From Oscillospiraceae bacterium (GTDB lineage: Bacteria > Bacillota > Clostridia > Oscillospirales > UBA929): DNA of 64,000 nucleotides. Of the stretch, positions 52,979 through 60,938 are shown in pieces. A model generated the notes under the pieces. That model did not search any database, was not told the origin of the DNA, and worked only from the letters and a program-made list of their open reading frames with translations. Within the stretch, counting starts at the first letter, position 1. The number at the start of each line of letters is the position of its first letter. Where the stretch lies: assembly GCA_031265355.1 (NCBI GenBank), contig JAISCT010000060.1:56389-120388 (forward strand), read 5' to 3'. The position numbers and the translations under genes were made by a program.

Positions 52979-54313
52979 GTGCAAACAGAATTGGATCAGA
53001 GAAGACTGGGGTATCTGCCCGATGAGACGCCCACGCCGGGCAAGCTGCTGGTCTTCGCCTTCCAGCAGGTGTTGGTCATGTTCCCCGCCACGGTCACCGT
53101 GGCGCTGCTGACCGGCTTTCACGTCTCCACCACCATTTTCGCCAGCGGTCTCGCCACGTTGTGCTTCTTGCTGGTCACCCGGGGGAAGATCCCGCTGTAT
53201 TTCGGTTCCAGCTTTGCCTACATCGCCGCCGTCTTGAGCGTCATCGGTAGCGACCGCATCATCGATGGCATCGCCACCGACGCCGCCATCAGCGAAGCCC
53301 AGTTCGGCATCATCTGCTCGGGCCTCATCTCCATTCTGGCCGGCCTCATCGTCAGCCGCTTTGGCATGGAGAAGATCGAAAAGGTGCTGCCGCCCACGGT
53401 CACCGGCTCCATCGCCATGATCATCGGCATCTCTCTGGCGGGCACGGCCATGAACCAGGCCGCGGCTTATGCAGACGACGGGACCAGCGGCAAGGCCTGG
53501 GTCGCCGCCTTGGTCACTCTCGTCGCCACCGTACTCTTCTCGGTTTATCTCAAGGGCGTATGGGGCCAGCTGCCCATTTTGCTGGGCATCCTCACGGGTT
53601 ACCTGGTCAGCGTGCCTTTGGGTCTGGTGGATTTCTCCCGCATCCTGGCCGACGGCGTGCTGGTGGCCCCCCACTTCACCCTGCCCACGCCCAATCTGAC
53701 CGCCCTGCTGGCCATCATGCCCATTGCCATCGCCACCATTCCGGAGTCCACGGCTCACCTCTTCCAGCTGGACATCTATGTGAACGATCTGGCCAAGAAA
53801 AAGGGGTCGGGCGGGTACAAAATCGCCGACAAACTGGGCCTCAACCTCGTTGGCGACGGCATTGGCGACATCGTGGCCTCGCTGTTTGGCGGCCCGGGCG
53901 GCACCAACTACGGCGAGAACATCTCCACCATGGCCATCACCAAGAACTTCTCGGTGAAGATGCTGGGTGCGGCGTCCATTCTCTCCATGGTGCTCTCCTT
54001 TGTGGGGCCGCTGTCCAACCTCATCAACACCATCCCCGGTGCGGTCGTCAACGGGGCGTGTATCTTCCTGTTTGGCGTCATCGCCGCCCAAGGCGTCGCC
54101 ATCATGGTCAACAAAGGGGTCGACCTGTTCGACGCCCGCAACCTGGCCGTCATCGCGGTGATGATGATCGTCGGCCTGGGCGGCCACTACGGTTTTTCGG
54201 GCAGCGGCAACATCCCCTTCCTGGGTCTGGAACTGCCTGCCATCGCCACTGCCGCCGTCGTGGGCATCGTGCTCAACCTGCTGCTGTCCATTGGCCGCAA
54301 AGAGGCCTCATGA
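52979..54313 (+). CDS. NCS2 uracil/xanthine permease
   Basis: A 444-residue nucleobase permease of the UraA/PbuX branch with 12 to 14 membrane segments. Family texts are LLVFAFQQVLVMFPATVTVA, the TM3 beta-strand region YFGSSFAYIAA, IMPIAIATIPESTAHL (the conserved Glu binds the base) and GGPGGTNYGENIS. GGAGG lies 7 bases before the GTG at 52979; the ATG at 52973 is only one base from it. Substrate, uracil or xanthine, is undecided; uracil is favoured by overall text. It is followed 50 bases later by a second NCS2 permease. Confidence 0.88.
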   Translation: MQTELDQRRLGYLPDETPTPGKLLVFAFQQVLVMFPATVTVALLTGFHVSTTIFASGLATLCFLLVTRGKIPLYFGSSFAYIAAVLSVIGSDRIIDGIATDAAISEAQFGIICSGLISILAGLIVSRFGMEKIEKVLPPTVTGSIAMIIGISLAGTAMNQAAAYADDGTSGKAWVAALVTLVATVLFSVYLKGVWGQLPILLGILTGYLVSVPLGLVDFSRILADGVLVAPHFTLPTPNLTALLAIMPIAIATIPESTAHLFQLDIYVNDLAKKKGSGGYKIADKLGLNLVGDGIGDIVASLFGGPGGTNYGENISTMAITKNFSVKMLGAASILSMVLSFVGPLSNLINTIPGAVVNGACIFLFGVIAAQGVAIMVNKGVDLFDARNLAVIAVMMIVGLGGHYGFSGSGNIPFLGLELPAIATAAVVGIVLNLLLSIGRKEAS

Positions 54314-54363
54314 TTTGACAGCGATACACCATTCTTTGGGGAAATACAAGGAGGTCACCCGCT

Positions 54364-55800
54364 ATGGAAAAATTGTTCAGGCTGAAAGAAAACGGCGCCA
54401 AGGTTTCCACCGAGATCCTGGCCGGTCTCACCACCTTCTTCGCCATGGCTTACATCCTGTTCGTCAACCCAGCCATGTTGTCCCAGACGGGCATCCCTTA
54501 CGGTGCGGTCTTCCTGGCCACCATCTTCGCCTCGGCGGCCGGCACCTTGGTCATGGGCCTGTTCGCCAACGTCCCCTACGCCCAGGCCCCCGGCATGGGT
54601 CTCAACGCCTTCTTTACCTACACCGTCTGTTTCGCCCTGGGCTTTGCCTGGCAGGAGGCTCTGGCCATGGTCCTCCTGTGTGGCATCATCAACATCCTCA
54701 TCACCATCACCAGGGTGCGCAAGCTCATCATCAAGGCCATCCCCACCAGTCTGCAAAACGCCATCGGCGGCGGCATCGGCATCTTCATCGCCTACATCGG
54801 CGTCAAGAACGCCGGGCTCCTGAGCTTCACCGCCGACCCGGGCACCTACCTGGCCCTGGGCGACGGCAATGCCGCCACCACCACGATCGTGGCAAACAGC
54901 GGCATCGTCCCCGCCTTGGTGGACTTCAATACCGCCCCTGTCATCTTCGCCGTCCTCGCTCTGGTCATCATGGTGGTCCTGGTCTCCCTCAAGGTACCCG
55001 GCGCCATCTTCCTCAGCATCATCGCCTCCACCGTCGTGGGCATCCCCTTCGGCGTGGTTGACCTGAGCGGCATTGGTGTCAGCACCGGCATCACCCAGTC
55101 TTTCTCCGAGCTGGGCGTCACCTTTGGCGCGGCTTTTGGGGCGCAGGGGATGGGGGCGCTGTTTGGCGACGCCTCACGGATCCCCTTGGTGCTCATGACG
55201 ATCTTCGCCTTCAGTCTCTCGGACACCTTTGACACCATCGGCACCTTTATCGGCACCGGCCGGCGCAGCGGCATCTTCAGCGACGCCGACATGCGGGCCC
55301 TGGAGAACTCCTCGGGCTTTAAGTCCAAGATGGATAAGGCCCTGTTCGCCGACTCGGTCGCCACCTCGGTGGGCGCGCTGTTCGGCACTTCCAACACCAC
55401 CACCTATGTGGAGAGCGCGGCGGGCATCGGCGCCGGCGGGCGCACCGGTCTGACCTCGGCGGTCACGGCGGCCATGTTCCTGCTCAGCATCCCCCTGGCC
55501 CCCATCGTGGGCGTCGTCCCCGCCCAGGCCACCGCCCCCGCCCTCATCATCGTGGGCGTCATGATGCTGGCGAGTTTGACCGACGTCAAGTGGACCGACA
55601 TGGACGAGGCCATCCCCGCCTTCTTCGCCGCCATCTTCATGGCGCTGTGCTACAGCATCTCCTACGGCATCGCCGCCGGTTTCATCTTCTACTGCATCGT
55701 CAAACTCCTCCGGGGCCGGGCCAAAGATGTGCACCCCATCCTGTGGGTGGCCACCGCCCTCTTCCTACTGAACTTCATCATTTTGGCGGTCATCAAGTAG
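54364..55800 (+). CDS. pbuG: NCS2 guanine/hypoxanthine (AzgA-PbuG branch) permease
   Basis: A 478-residue membrane permease. Its hallmarks are the N-terminal TEILAGLTTFFAMAYILFVN, ANVPYAQAPGMGLNAFFTYT, FSLSDTFDTIGTFIGTGRR and TSNTTTYVESAAGIGAGGRT. These place it in the AzgA/PbuG/PbuO branch for adenine, guanine or hypoxanthine. GGAGG lies about 9 bases before the ATG. The last 35 bases of the gene (55766-55800) occur again at 59249-59283, where the apparent native terminator also lies. The gene therefore sits at the edge of an inserted segment. Confidence 0.87.
   Translation: MEKLFRLKENGAKVSTEILAGLTTFFAMAYILFVNPAMLSQTGIPYGAVFLATIFASAAGTLVMGLFANVPYAQAPGMGLNAFFTYTVCFALGFAWQEALAMVLLCGIINILITITRVRKLIIKAIPTSLQNAIGGGIGIFIAYIGVKNAGLLSFTADPGTYLALGDGNAATTTIVANSGIVPALVDFNTAPVIFAVLALVIMVVLVSLKVPGAIFLSIIASTVVGIPFGVVDLSGIGVSTGITQSFSELGVTFGAAFGAQGMGALFGDASRIPLVLMTIFAFSLSDTFDTIGTFIGTGRRSGIFSDADMRALENSSGFKSKMDKALFADSVATSVGALFGTSNTTTYVESAAGIGAGGRTGLTSAVTAAMFLLSIPLAPIVGVVPAQATAPALIIVGVMMLASLTDVKWTDMDEAIPAFFAAIFMALCYSISYGIAAGFIFYCIVKLLRGRAKDVHPILWVATALFLLNFIILAVIK
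55766..55800 (+). repeat. 35-bp direct repeat, copy 1 (end of pbuG)
   Basis: The last 35 bases of pbuG, identical with one substitution to 59249-59283. It lies immediately left of the inserted segment. Confidence 0.9.
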
Positions 55801-55817
55801 AACGTGTCAGCGTGTCA

Positions 55818-55880
55818 CATGTCAGGGGGACGTATAAGTTGACACGTTTTATGTGTCAACTTATACGTCCCCCTGACATG
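55818..55880. repeat. Perfect 28-bp-stem palindrome, left copy
   Basis: Arms 55818-55845 and 55853-55880 are exact complements around a 7-base loop. Each arm contains the core TGTCAGGGGGACGTATAAG. The core recurs at 59185-59243 and, in part, at 57531-57549 and 59541-59562. Confidence 0.9.
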
Positions 55881-55888
55881 CGTCCCTA

Positions 55889-55936
55889 TTGACAAACATA
55901 TCAGGATGATATATAATAACTATATCATCCTGATAT
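55889..55936 (+). promoter_or_regulatory. Perfect consensus promoter between two identical operators
   Basis: TTGACA (55889-55894) and TATAAT (55912-55917) are 17 bases apart. ATATCAGGATGATAT (55898-55912) fills the spacer, and its mirror copy ATATCATCCTGATAT (55922-55936) covers the start site. Each is itself a dyad (ATATCA/TGATAT). Together they form a 21-bp-armed inverted repeat (55893-55941). The PadR protein encoded downstream is the likely ligand. Confidence 0.8.
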
Positions 55937-55950
55937 GTTTGCTTATTTAG

Positions 55951-56196
55951 CAAAACCATTTATTCAGTATTTTTGTCTACGCATGTCATTGCGACGATTG
56001 CCGCCGGATGAACGCGGGGCCGGTTATGTCCGTTGACCCAGGGCCAAAAGAAAATGTTGAATTTGTGCGCGGCGAGGGTAAAATCACCATCTACCATGAC
56101 GATGAAATTGAGCGCGGCTTTTGCTCGGTCTGCGGCGGCAAGAGGAAATTCAGGTCGAGTAAATGTGGTCATTATGGGAGGAAGATTACAACGTGA
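55951..56196 (+). pseudogene. GFA-family (Mss4-like zinc fold) gene fragment
   Basis: The frame reads CHCDDCRRMNAGPV and later KENVEFVRGEGKITIYHDD and RGFCSVCGGK. This is the zinc-binding fold of the GFA/DUF636 family (CxCxxCrr... FCxxCG). There is no start codon before the first Cys cluster and the protein ends soon after the second one. Both ends are therefore lost; an ATG at 56008 would give only 62 residues. It lies between the regulated promoter and the iron-sulfur gene. Confidence 0.55.
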
Positions 56197-56951
56197 AAAA
56201 AAGCCGAAGCGAGGTCAATTCAATCCGACAAAAAATACGCAAGTTATTGCTTCTTTTGTCCATGTTCCTTTTTCCAATTACCCTTTACTATTTTTCTCCC
56301 GCGCTGATTATCAACGCGGGATTAGACGGGGTTGTCAGCGGGAGCTTTATTGTTTTCGTTTGTATGCTGATTAGCGGTGTTTTCTTTGGGCGGCTGTTTT
56401 GCTCTTACTTATGTCCGGCAGGTTGGTTGCAGGATTGCGCTTGCATTGTGAATGATAAACCGCCTAAACAGGGGCGGAAAAATTACATCAAATACGGGAT
56501 ATGGATTGTCTGGATTGCGGTGGTTGTTTTCTGCTACGTCCACAAAGGGCAGATATTGAAAATTGACTTTTTCTATCAAACAGAACATGGCATATCCGTG
56601 ACTGATATTTACGGATACATAATCTATTACGGAATCATATTACTGATTTTACTCCCGTCCCTAATCGGCGGGACAAGGGCTTTTTGTCATTACTTTTGTT
56701 GGATGGCTCTCTTTATGGTGGTTGGGACAAAGTTGCGGCAACTGTTCCATATGCCAGGGCTACATATTGCAATAGACAATGACAAGTGCGTTTCCTGTCA
56801 TCATTGTAAAGAAGTATGCCCCATGTGCATTGATATTTCGGATGTGGCACAGCGCGGTGATCTTAATATGGAGTGCATTAACTGCGGCGTTTGTGTTGAT
56901 AGTTGTTTAAGAAAAGCCTTAACATATTCTATGCGGGGGAAGCAAAAGTAA
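56193..56951 (+). CDS. NapH/YccM-like 4Fe-4S membrane protein
   Basis: A 252-residue membrane protein with about five hydrophobic segments. It has the cytoplasmic motifs FCSYLCPAGWLQD and FCHYFCWMALF typical of NapH/NosR-type polyferredoxins. A C-terminal double ferredoxin domain follows (CVSCHHCKEVCPMC and CINCGVCVDSCLRKAL), binding two 4Fe-4S clusters. Such proteins pass electrons across or along the membrane. The GTG at 56193 lies 11 bases after GGGAGG. It is followed 18 bases later by padR, probably in one operon under the twin-operator promoter. Base composition is AT-rich. Confidence 0.8.
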   Translation: MKKSRSEVNSIRQKIRKLLLLLSMFLFPITLYYFSPALIINAGLDGVVSGSFIVFVCMLISGVFFGRLFCSYLCPAGWLQDCACIVNDKPPKQGRKNYIKYGIWIVWIAVVVFCYVHKGQILKIDFFYQTEHGISVTDIYGYIIYYGIILLILLPSLIGGTRAFCHYFCWMALFMVVGTKLRQLFHMPGLHIAIDNDKCVSCHHCKEVCPMCIDISDVAQRGDLNMECINCGVCVDSCLRKALTYSMRGKQK

Positions 56952-56969
56952 CGGCAAGGAGAGAAAACA

Positions 56970-57515
56970 ATGGCAAATGAAAAGAAACTGGATTGTGTTA
57001 TTTTGGGTTTGTTGAGCCATGAGGATTTAACTGGGTATGACATCAAGAAAAGAATTGACACCGCCTTAAAATATTTCTGGCGAGCGAGCTTCGGCAGTAT
57101 CTATCCTACATTGAAAGAACTCGTCGCAGATGGTCTGGCAGAAAAAATAGATACTGCGGAAAATGACCGCAACAAGATTACTTATAGAATAACAGAGCAA
57201 GGCCGTCAGCACTTGAAAAACTGGTTGGAATTATCGGTAAAAAAAGATGAACTGCGGTATGAAACCTTGCTCAAATTGTTTTTCGCAGATGTCGCAAACC
57301 CCAAAACGTCAATTAGGCACGTTGAGAATTTTGAAGCGAGGATTAGAGCGGATTTCCCCTATCTACTGTCGGCGGTAAAGAACCTTGAAGTGGCGGACAG
57401 TAGTGATAAAGCACACATATATTATCTGCTTACAGCGAGATTTGGCGTGAAAATATATTCGGCTTACCTTGAATGGTGCGAGGAAGCGAAGCAGACGTTA
57501 GCGGGGATATGGTGA
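56970..57515 (+). CDS. PadR family transcriptional regulator
   Basis: A 181-residue PadR regulator. The winged helix is residues 1-85 (LDCVILGLLSHEDLTGYDIK, then ASFGSIYPTLKELVADGLAE) and the C-terminal dimerisation helices (PF10400 type) run from about 90 to 178. AGGAG lies 8 bases before the ATG. It follows the iron-sulfur gene and probably represses its own operon through the two ATATCA/TGATAT dyads at 55898-55936. The effector is unknown. Confidence 0.88.
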   Translation: MANEKKLDCVILGLLSHEDLTGYDIKKRIDTALKYFWRASFGSIYPTLKELVADGLAEKIDTAENDRNKITYRITEQGRQHLKNWLELSVKKDELRYETLLKLFFADVANPKTSIRHVENFEARIRADFPYLLSAVKNLEVADSSDKAHIYYLLTARFGVKIYSAYLEWCEEAKQTLAGIW

Positions 57516-57530
57516 TGGGCAACTTGGGAC

Positions 57531-57595
57531 GTGTCAGGGGGACGGGCACTTTTACATCGCGGGAACCGTGTTCGTATATGTCGAACACGGTTCCC
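57531..57595 (+). repeat. Partial palindrome core and 14-bp hairpin after padR
   Basis: GTGTCAGGGGGACGGGCAC (57531-57549) is a variant of the palindrome core seen at the ends of the segment. It is followed by GGGAACCGTGTTCG (57561-57574) pairing with CGAACACGGTTCCC (57582-57595). It may act as the padR terminator. Confidence 0.65.
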
Positions 57596-57741
57596 AATTG
57601 TCGGAAAATAAAATTTTTTCGTGGGGACTGCAATATTTTGGCTCCAAAATGGGATATATGAGTAGAGAGACAACTTCGACGCCGCATCTGCCGAAGATGC
57701 ATGGGCACCGCGTGGAGTGAAAGACCTTGCTATTGTATCGT

Positions 57742-57852
57742 ATGCGTGTGGGGATTGCCGTGACGAAACATGGGACGGTGGAAAGTTTTACGGAATACAG
57801 CCCCGCTGTAGCGGCGCAGGACATTGTCCAAGACGTTTATCTCAATTTTTAA
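57742..57852 (+). pseudogene. Remnant of an ECF sigma factor gene
   Basis: A 36-residue frame ending VAAQDIVQDVYLNF, which matches the end of sigma region 2.1-2.2 (AEDIVQDVFLxF) and then stops. It lies just before a DUF4367 anti-sigma-like gene, the usual partner. The rest of 57596-57940 shows nothing coding. Confidence 0.35.
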
Positions 57853-57940
57853 AAAATGCGGGCGCCTGAAAATTTTTTCAATTTGATGCAACAATTCGGC
57901 TCTGAAAAAGGATATACAGTATAGAGGGGAGGTTTTTTCG

Positions 57941-58866
57941 GTGAATCGTCAGTTTGCTACCGCTGAACTTGAGAAAAAACGATTGAGGAACTTGGGGCCA
58001 TGTTGGCCGACGACACGCTGCTGCCACTGGACGACCCTTCTAACACCGACAAAATTCTTGAAATTCTGGCGATCATCAGACGCAAAGAGAACAAACCCGC
58101 CGAGCTGCGCGAAGCAGAGCGGAGCGCATTCTGGACGAGACTACTGGACCGCTACGGGGATCAGCTGCCCTTCCGCCTCGAAGATGTTGTGCGTCCGCGC
58201 GAAGGCAAAACTTCCAACGGCGACGCCGGCTCGCAAGCCAGCCGGACGCGGTTTGGGCGCCGCCTTTCATGGCACAGAATCGGCAGACGATTCGCGGCGG
58301 TCGCTGTGCTGGTCACGGCGCTGCTGCTTGTGAACACGCTTGTCGCCTACGCGTTTCAGGTCAACATTTTGAGCGCGGTGGTACCCTTCACGGACGATCT
58401 GTTCCATAAAACGGTCGTGGTGTCAACAGTAGACACGCCCGGATCGGTAGGACCTCCGCAGGGCAGCCGTGTAAACGGAGGCAGTACTCTCCTTCAGACA
58501 GCCCTTGACGAATTGGGTATTACACAGCCGAACGCTCCCGGTTGGATGCCGAGCGGATTTGTGTTCGATAATCTGCAAGTTGCCGATGCACAGAGCTGCA
58601 AAATTTTAGCGGCACAGTATAAGCGCGGCAAAGAAGCGATAACGCTGACGTTTGCCCTCTACGATCAACCACTTACAGAGTTGACACGAACTCACGAAAA
58701 GAGCACAGGTACTCCATTGGAGTATGAACGCGACGGTATTATCCACTACATTTTTAACAATTTTGATGTTACAGTAGTGACATGGTTTGACGGCGTATGC
58801 GACTGCGATATTCAAGGAAATATTTCCGTCAAGGAAATGAAGTCAATCATCGACTCAATGTATTAA
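57941..58866 (+). CDS. DUF4367 anti-sigma-like membrane protein with a frameshift near the start
   Basis: The start GTG at 57941 has GGGGAGG 11 bases upstream and reads MNRQFATAELEKK. At the A6 run near 57974-57979 the frame breaks. One extra A would continue as TIEELGAMLADDTLLP and on through the 289-residue frame that is open from 58000. That frame has a cytoplasmic N-terminus, one membrane helix (AAVAVLVTALLLVNTLVAYA) and an extracytoplasmic DUF4367 domain (APGWMPSGFVFDNLQV). Either transcriptional slippage at the A tract, a sequencing error or a dead gene explains it. The neighbouring sigma gene is only a remnant. Confidence 0.6.
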
Positions 58867-58895
58867 GGAGGGTTCATATCGTATACGCTACGGGA

Positions 58896-59144
58896 ATGGC
58901 GGATGAAGTCGGCGCTACACAAATCGTCATACAGCGCAAGGACGGCTCTGTATGGACGGGTATCAAAACGTTTAGCCGCAGCAGTTATCCTGATTTAATC
59001 GATGAAGATTGTCTCTTCTATTCAAACAGCGTAACTTATGACGGCACCTCAGGTCAGCAATACCGCGCTGTGGTGACGATGTACGCAAAGATCGGCAGCG
59101 GCTCAAGTTCGTACAACTACACGACCAACACCGTGACCGCATAG
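58896..59144 (+). pseudogene. Truncated secreted protein (signal peptide lost)
   Basis: About 82 residues, MADEVGATQIVIQRKDGSVW to SSSYNYTTNTVTA, resembling the beta-sandwich end of small secreted clostridial proteins that occur beside anti-sigma genes. AAGGAGGG at 58865-58872 is a good ribosome binding site but no start codon lies at the right distance, and the signal peptide is absent. A deletion of the 5' part is likely. Confidence 0.5.
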
Positions 59145-59184
59145 CATGGTCTTCGCAAGACCAGACTCACGATGACCAACCGTA

Positions 59185-59243
59185 TGTCAGGGGGACGTAT
59201 AAGGTGACACGTAAAACGTGTCACCTTATACGTCCCCCTGACA
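59185..59243. repeat. Perfect 28-bp-stem palindrome, right copy
   Basis: Arms 59185-59212 and 59216-59243 are exact complements around AAA. The arms share the core of the left copy (55818-55880) but differ at the inner part (AAGGTGACAC against AAGTTGACAC), with compensating changes on both arms. Confidence 0.9.
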
Positions 59244-59248
59244 CGTTT

Positions 59249-59283
59249 TACTGAACTTCAGCATTTTGGCGGTCATCAAGTAG
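59249..59283 (+). repeat. 35-bp direct repeat, copy 2
   Basis: Matches the last 35 bases of pbuG (55766-55800) except for one base. It is followed after 15 bases by a strong terminator, as expected for the original end of pbuG. Confidence 0.9.
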
Positions 59284-59298
59284 CGGCAAATGCGCAGC

Positions 59299-59340
59299 AA
59301 AAAGTGCTGGAAACCGTATGTTTCCAGCACTTTTTGTCAT
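59299..59340 (+). terminator. Apparent original terminator of pbuG
   Basis: AAAAAGTGCTGGAAAC (59299-59314) is exactly mirrored at 59320-59335, ending in a T run. It lies 15 bases after the duplicated end of pbuG. Confidence 0.8.
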
Positions 59341-59366
59341 ACTTACACGATGCGCCTAAGAGCACC

Positions 59367-59421
59367 CTGGGAGCGCCGGCATCCTGCCGGCCCCTTGCGG
59401 GCGGGACGCCCGCGCTCCCAG
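59367..59421. repeat. 55-bp GC-rich cruciform repeat
   Basis: Outer arms CTGGGAGCG (59367-59375) and CGCTCCCAG (59413-59421) enclose two smaller stems, GCCGGCA/TGCCGGC and GCGGGCG/CGCCCGC. Sequences of this kind recur in many GC-rich genomes as small mobile or REP-like units. Only one copy was found here. Confidence 0.55.
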
Positions 59422-59542
59422 GTGAGGGCATTGCGATGGCGAACAGCGCGGTGAGAAGCGCGGCGCCTCTCAGCGCGACTCGCAATGGGAAACCAAAACC
59501 CCCGCAGAGCCTTGAATGCCAATGGCTCTGCGGGGCTTTGCT

Positions 59543-60889
59543 TTATATACGTCCCCGCGACACATTGTCACCCGGTTTCTTCCCCGCCAACGGCAGGGAT
59601 ACCAACACGGTAAACACGGTTTCATTAAACTCCCATTTCATCACGCCGCCCAAAGAATCGCAGCATTGTTTCATGCTCCTCAGGCCGATGCCGTGCCGGG
59701 CGGCGTCGGTCTTGCTTGTTTGCAAAAACTCGCCATCCTCTTTTGGCTTTCGGCCCAGGGTATTCCGAAGGATCCACAGCAGCCGCGTCCGGTTCGTCTC
59801 CAGTTCCATGTCTATAAAACGGTTCATATCCACCCGCAGACAGGCTTCGATTGCGTTGTCCAGGGCGTTCCCGATCAAGACACATGTGTCAAGCGACAAA
59901 ACCTCCAGCTTTTCGGGAACTTGGATGCGCCAATTGCAGGCGATCCTGTTTCTTTCCGCCTCCTCCCTTTTGGCGGAGACAAGGGCGTCAAAGGCGGGGT
60001 TGCCAGTCGAGACGACGGGGGATGCCTTGTTTTGCATCCGCGCCACTTTTCGGATATTTTCCGCCAGTTCCTCATATTGGCCCGCCTCGCACAGGGAGAG
60101 AAAGCTTTGGACATGCAATTTAAAATCATGCATCAGCCGGCGAATCTGCGCGCGGTTCTCCGTGAGCAGCGTGATGTGTTCTCGCTGTACAGCATTCTGC
60201 TTCTCCAGCGCGGCGAGCAGTTTGTCCTTCTCAGCGCGCCGTATCAGCGCTTCCACCAGGGCAAAGATGATGATGTTCAGAAAGAAAAACACGATGATGC
60301 TGGCAATGGACAGCACGGTTCTCGGGCCGTCGTTTGAGACGGATTCCAGCGCAATCTGCATGACGACGAGTATGGAAAACAGCGGCAAACAGCACAGCGG
60401 CAGCCACAGCTTCGTCTCCGGTTTTTCAAGTTTTCCGATTCGGAAGCGCTCAAAAATTTTGATGAAGAACAACCGAAGAAAATTTGAGACGATGAGCGCT
60501 TGAAACCGGTGCGGTGTAAACTCCATGAGTGTGGCAAAAGACTCGGACTGCGGCACTGTCACAAGGAGCGCCGCCAAAAATTCGGCGAAGCTTGCCAAAA
60601 GAAGATACAGCGGCGGGGCCAGCAAAAACCAACGTGTTTTGATGCCGAAGCAGACGAAAGCGACGACAACCAGCGTGAAGATTGTCGTCAGCGCGATGAA
60701 GGCAATGCTGTCATTCAAATAATAACTGACCAAAAATTTGACCGCCGTAACGCCGCCCAGTGTGAGAACCACCACGACATTGGGCCGTTTTGCTTTTCGC
60801 TGCAAAAAAGCGGAGACAAAAACAAACGACATCACAGATTCGATTGCGGCGGTACATATTTCTATGACGATCCACATCCAAGCTTCCAT
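59543..60889 (-). CDS. AgrC-like sensor histidine kinase (GHKL)
   Basis: A 448-residue membrane kinase. Six or so N-terminal membrane helices (1-215) are followed by the phosphoacceptor text RRLMHDFKLHV (His254) and the GHKL ATPase domain with the N-box GNALDNAIEAC (340-350) and HGIGLRSM. AgrC-type kinases sense short peptides. GGAG lies 9 bases before the ATG. The last nine residues (GDNVSRGRI) and the stop are encoded by a fragment of the GTGTC-GGGGACGTATA repeat, so the 3' end has been altered. It follows the response regulator gene by 49 bases. Confidence 0.85.
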   Translation of the reverse strand: MEAWMWIVIEICTAAIESVMSFVFVSAFLQRKAKRPNVVVVLTLGGVTAVKFLVSYYLNDSIAFIALTTIFTLVVVAFVCFGIKTRWFLLAPPLYLLLASFAEFLAALLVTVPQSESFATLMEFTPHRFQALIVSNFLRLFFIKIFERFRIGKLEKPETKLWLPLCCLPLFSILVVMQIALESVSNDGPRTVLSIASIIVFFFLNIIIFALVEALIRRAEKDKLLAALEKQNAVQREHITLLTENRAQIRRLMHDFKLHVQSFLSLCEAGQYEELAENIRKVARMQNKASPVVSTGNPAFDALVSAKREEAERNRIACNWRIQVPEKLEVLSLDTCVLIGNALDNAIEACLRVDMNRFIDMELETNRTRLLWILRNTLGRKPKEDGEFLQTSKTDAARHGIGLRSMKQCCDSLGGVMKWEFNETVFTVLVSLPLAGKKPGDNVSRGRI

Positions 60890-60938
60890 GGCGACCTACT
60901 CCTTTCGGCTCGGCCTTCGCCAGACGCACTTTTGGCAC

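Larger units (their letters stand above)
55801..59248. mobile_element. 3.4-kb segment inserted at the 3' end of pbuG
   Basis: The segment is flanked by 35-bp direct repeats. It begins AACGTGTCAG (55801-55810) and ends CTGACACGTT (59238-59247), an exact 10-bp terminal inverted repeat. A 28-bp-stem palindrome lies near each end. Inside are a promoter with twin operators, a broken GFA-family gene, an iron-sulfur membrane protein, padR, sigma and anti-sigma remnants and a truncated secreted protein. No transposase or integrase is visible, so how it moved is unknown. Confidence 0.65.

Noticed and set aside
52964..54187. 407-residue minus-strand frame opposite the NCS2 permease
   Set aside because: Shadow of the permease; its Asp/Gly/Gln-rich text has no domain.
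55766..59283. Simple DDE-transposon target duplication
   Set aside because: Such duplications are usually 2-14 bp; 35 bp matching a gene end fits site-specific or homologous events better.
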